Of a stretch of DNA of 5,927 nucleotides, positions 4,656 to 5,927 are shown piece after piece. Position 1 is the first letter of the stretch, and each line of letters starts with the position of its first letter. Location: contig CALMAR010000413.1 of assembly GCA_937859855.1 (NCBI GenBank), forward strand, positions 1 to 5,927, given 5' to 3'. The notes under the pieces were generated by a model, which was not told where the DNA came from, did not search any database, and saw nothing but the letters and a program-made list of their open reading frames with translations. The position numbers and the translations under genes were made by a program. Source of the DNA: an uncultured Kineosporia sp. (GTDB taxonomy: Bacteria; Actinomycetota; Actinomycetes; Actinomycetales; Kineosporiaceae).

Positions 4656-4670
4656 GGGCGAGGATCGCCC
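4656..4670. other. Small hairpin in the tRNA 5' leader
   Basis: GGGCGA (4656-4661) and TCGCCC (4665-4670) form a six-base stem with a three-base loop, two bases before the 5' end of the tRNA-Lys gene. It would lie in the precursor leader removed by RNase P, or be a remnant of older sequence. No function is shown. Confidence 0.35.
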
Positions 4671-4863
4671 ACGAACAGCCTAGATCAGTCCGGCGCCGAG
4701 TTCGCCACCGTTGTCAGACAGTCCGGTTCCAGTTGCGCGCTCAGGAGGCGGACTGGTGCCGAGCGTCTGCGGCTGCCCCGCCAGAGGCGGAGCGAATTCT
4801 GGCGAACGCCGCCGGTCAACCGGCGCCAGCAATCACCACGGCAGACCTGCCAGAGTGGGGCCG
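4671..4863. other. Intergenic region with a structured segment before the 2H-phosphoesterase gene
   Basis: I see no gene in these 193 bases. An open frame continues left to 4711 in phase with the phosphoesterase, but it lacks a ribosome-binding site and does not match the family. The notable part is 4778-4829. CCGCC (4778-4782) pairs with GGCGG (4786-4790). CTGGCG (4799-4804) pairs with CGCCAG (4824-4829), enclosing CCGG-TCAA-CCGG (4812-4823). An alternative is CGCCGG (4810-4815) with CCGGCG (4820-4825). These stems would sit in the leader of the downstream gene if transcription starts upstream. No clear promoter for either direction can be named. Confidence 0.4.
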
Positions 4864-5385
4864 GTGACTCAGAGCATCGAACTGCTGCTGGATGACTGGC
4901 TCGAGGCGGCCGTTCGCGCTGAATGGCAGGCTCTCCAGCAGGCGGATCTACCCAGCATGGCCAGGCACACGGGCGACAGCAACCGGCCGCACATCACCCT
5001 GGCGATCGCTCACGACGTCCCTGCCCCGGTCGAGGATGCGCTCAGCGTCGTCGCCGGGCGGGTGCCCATGCCGGTCCGGCTGGGTTCACCGATCTGCTTC
5101 GCGCGCCGGCCCGGGTACTTCATCCTGGTCCGGTCGGTGATTCCCACAGTGCCACTGCTGGATATCCACGCCGAGGTGGCCCAGCTGGTGGCCGGGCTGC
5201 CCGGCACCGGGTCATATCTCCAGCCCGGATCATGGACCCCGCACGTCACGCTGGCCAGCGACGTCCCCGGTGACCAGCTCTGGGCCGCCCTCGCGGTACT
5301 CAGCCCCATGCACGATCTCTTGGGTCACGCCCTGGCGGTTCGCCGATGGGACTCCAGCGCCAAACGAACGTGGCTGCTGGGCTGA
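4864..5385 (+). CDS. 2H-phosphoesterase (2'-5' RNA ligase / LigT superfamily), 173 aa
   Basis: Two copies of the family signature H-x-T-x are present: RPHITLAIAH with His43 and Thr45, and TPHVTLASDV with His127 and Thr129. The two His-Thr pairs face each other in the fold and catalyse opening of 2',3'-cyclic phosphates, or 2'-5' ligation in some members. The length of 173 residues is normal for the superfamily. I chose the GTG at 4864 because the product then begins VTQSIELLLDD, as expected for the first beta strand; GTGGGG at 4855-4860 is a weak, close ribosome-binding site. A GTG at 4855 in the same frame is a possible alternative. There is no signal peptide, so it acts in the cytoplasm. 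The true substrate is unknown: RNA ends, tRNA-derived fragments or nucleotides are all possible. It lies outside the prophage and looks like a host gene. Confidence 0.85.
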   Translation: MTQSIELLLDDWLEAAVRAEWQALQQADLPSMARHTGDSNRPHITLAIAHDVPAPVEDALSVVAGRVPMPVRLGSPICFARRPGYFILVRSVIPTVPLLDIHAEVAQLVAGLPGTGSYLQPGSWTPHVTLASDVPGDQLWAALAVLSPMHDLLGHALAVRRWDSSAKRTWLLG

Positions 5386-5440
5386 CTGCGCGGCGCGATC
5401 GAGAATGTCTTCACACACTCGGTTATGAGGGGCATACGAA

Positions 5441-5460
5441 CAGCCACTCGTGGCAGGCTG
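5441..5460. promoter_or_regulatory. Inverted repeat just before the response-regulator start
   Basis: CAGCC (5441-5445) and GGCTG (5456-5460) are complementary, and inside them GCCA (5443-5446) and TGGC (5451-5454) pair around CTCG in an alternative, mutually exclusive stem. The repeat ends five bases before the ATG at 5466, where a ribosome-binding site would be expected. It could be an operator or a translation-control hairpin. A weak promoter-like pair lies upstream: TTCACA (5410-5415) and CATACG (5433-5438) with 17 bases between; the -10 lacks the final T, so it is uncertain. Confidence 0.3.
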
Positions 5461-5465
5461 TGCGC

Positions 5466-5927
5466 ATGGCTGAGGGGGCTAGGACCGCCGTCGTTGTCGA
5501 TGATGACCCCGACATCCGCCGTGTGCTCAAGGTCGCGCTGGAGATGGCGGGCTTCATCGTGAGCGAGGCGGCAACCGGAAGCGAAGGCCTGGCCAGCGTT
5601 CGTGCGCTCAATCCTGACCTGATCACTCTAGATCTGGTGCTGCCGGACCTCGGCGGCGTCGAGGTCTGCCGCCAGATCCGAGACCTCACTGACGCCTACG
5701 TCATCATGATCACGTCCAGCATCGACGAGACCGACCGGCTGGTCGGGCTGGCCACCGGCGCCGACGACTATGTCACCAAGCCGTTCAGTCCCCGTGAGGT
5801 CCAGGCCCGGGTGGCGGCGATGTTCCGTCGTCCACGGGAGGCGGCGGCAGCGACAGTTGTCCCCAGCGCCCTCGTCGCTTCTGGTCCGGCCCGGCCCTCA
5901 TCGCCCGGACCCGGACCGGCCCAGCAG
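5466..5927 (+). CDS. Two-component response regulator, receiver domain, 3' end missing
   Basis: The frame from the ATG at 5466 is open to the window edge, giving 154 residues without a stop. Residues 6-122 form a CheY-like receiver: the acidic pocket is VVDDDPD (Asp12-Asp14), the phosphate acceptor is Asp56 in ITLDLVLPD, the switch hydroxyl is Thr83 in IMITSS, and DDYVTKPF supplies Tyr102 and Lys105. The receiver ends with PREVQARVAAMFRRPRE, the form common to OmpR/PhoB-type regulators. A low-complexity Ala/Pro/Ser linker (about 125-154) follows, so the effector domain lies beyond the window. A winged-helix DNA-binding domain is the likeliest, but LuxR-type or other outputs cannot be excluded. 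No histidine kinase gene is visible nearby. The start has only a weak GGCAGG (5452-5457) as ribosome-binding site, and an inverted repeat overlaps it. It appears to be a host gene, separate from the upstream phosphoesterase by 80 bases. Confidence 0.88.
   Translation, partial: MAEGARTAVVVDDDPDIRRVLKVALEMAGFIVSEAATGSEGLASVRALNPDLITLDLVLPDLGGVEVCRQIRDLTDAYVIMITSSIDETDRLVGLATGADDYVTKPFSPREVQARVAAMFRRPREAAAATVVPSALVASGPARPSSPGPGPAQQ

Noticed and set aside
4711..4863. N-terminal extension of the 2H-phosphoesterase from a TTG at 4711
   Set aside because: The extension is low-complexity Gly/Arg/Ser sequence, lacks a ribosome-binding site and spans strong inverted repeats; the family normally starts close to the GTG at 4864.
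1..5927. CRISPR array, insertion sequence or toxin-antitoxin pair
   Set aside because: No regularly spaced repeats, no transposase-like frame with terminal repeats and no recognisable toxin or antitoxin motif were seen in any frame.

Overview
The window is GC-rich on both strands, with codon third positions almost always G or C, GTG as well as ATG starts, and protein families typical of Actinobacteria. It looks like the right-hand end of an integrated actinobacterial siphovirus (about 1-4580) joined to host chromosome (about 4581-5927). I cannot name the genus.

Phage part, all genes on the + strand. A minor tail protein enters from the left edge (1-993). It is followed by a 78-residue unknown (990-1226), a gap of 77 bases with a possible promoter and a leader hairpin, a 61-residue acidic unknown (1304-1489) and a CHAP-domain endolysin (1486-2340). 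Five membrane-associated genes follow: two four-helix membrane proteins (2344-2772, 2769-3233), a membrane-anchored coiled-coil protein (3233-3808), a holin-like protein made of two tandem copies of one unit (3801-4310) and a 38-residue single-helix protein (4328-4444). Nearly all neighbours overlap at start/stop codons or lie within a few bases, so this reads as one translationally coupled lysis operon. The endolysin would cut peptidoglycan, and one or more of the membrane proteins would release or activate it. No integrase, LysB-type esterase or recognisable cell-wall-binding repeat is visible here.

Junction. About 140 non-coding bases with nested hairpins and short direct repeats separate the last phage gene from an intact tRNA-Lys(UUU) gene on the - strand (4581-4653). 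The 3' end of the tRNA faces the phage genes. This is the geometry expected when a tyrosine-integrase phage has inserted at a tRNA 3' end, with the integrase at the far, unseen end of the prophage.

Host part. After about 210 non-coding bases containing two hairpins come a 2H-phosphoesterase (LigT / 2'-5' RNA ligase superfamily) protein (4864-5385) and, 80 bases on, a two-component response regulator whose receiver domain is complete but which runs off the right edge (5466-5927). These look like ordinary chromosomal genes.

The points most worth a second look are the internal duplication in the holin-like protein, the run of five membrane-associated lysis-region genes with an actinophage spanin-like candidate, and the tRNA-Lys junction. 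I did not find a clearly new defence or mobile system.
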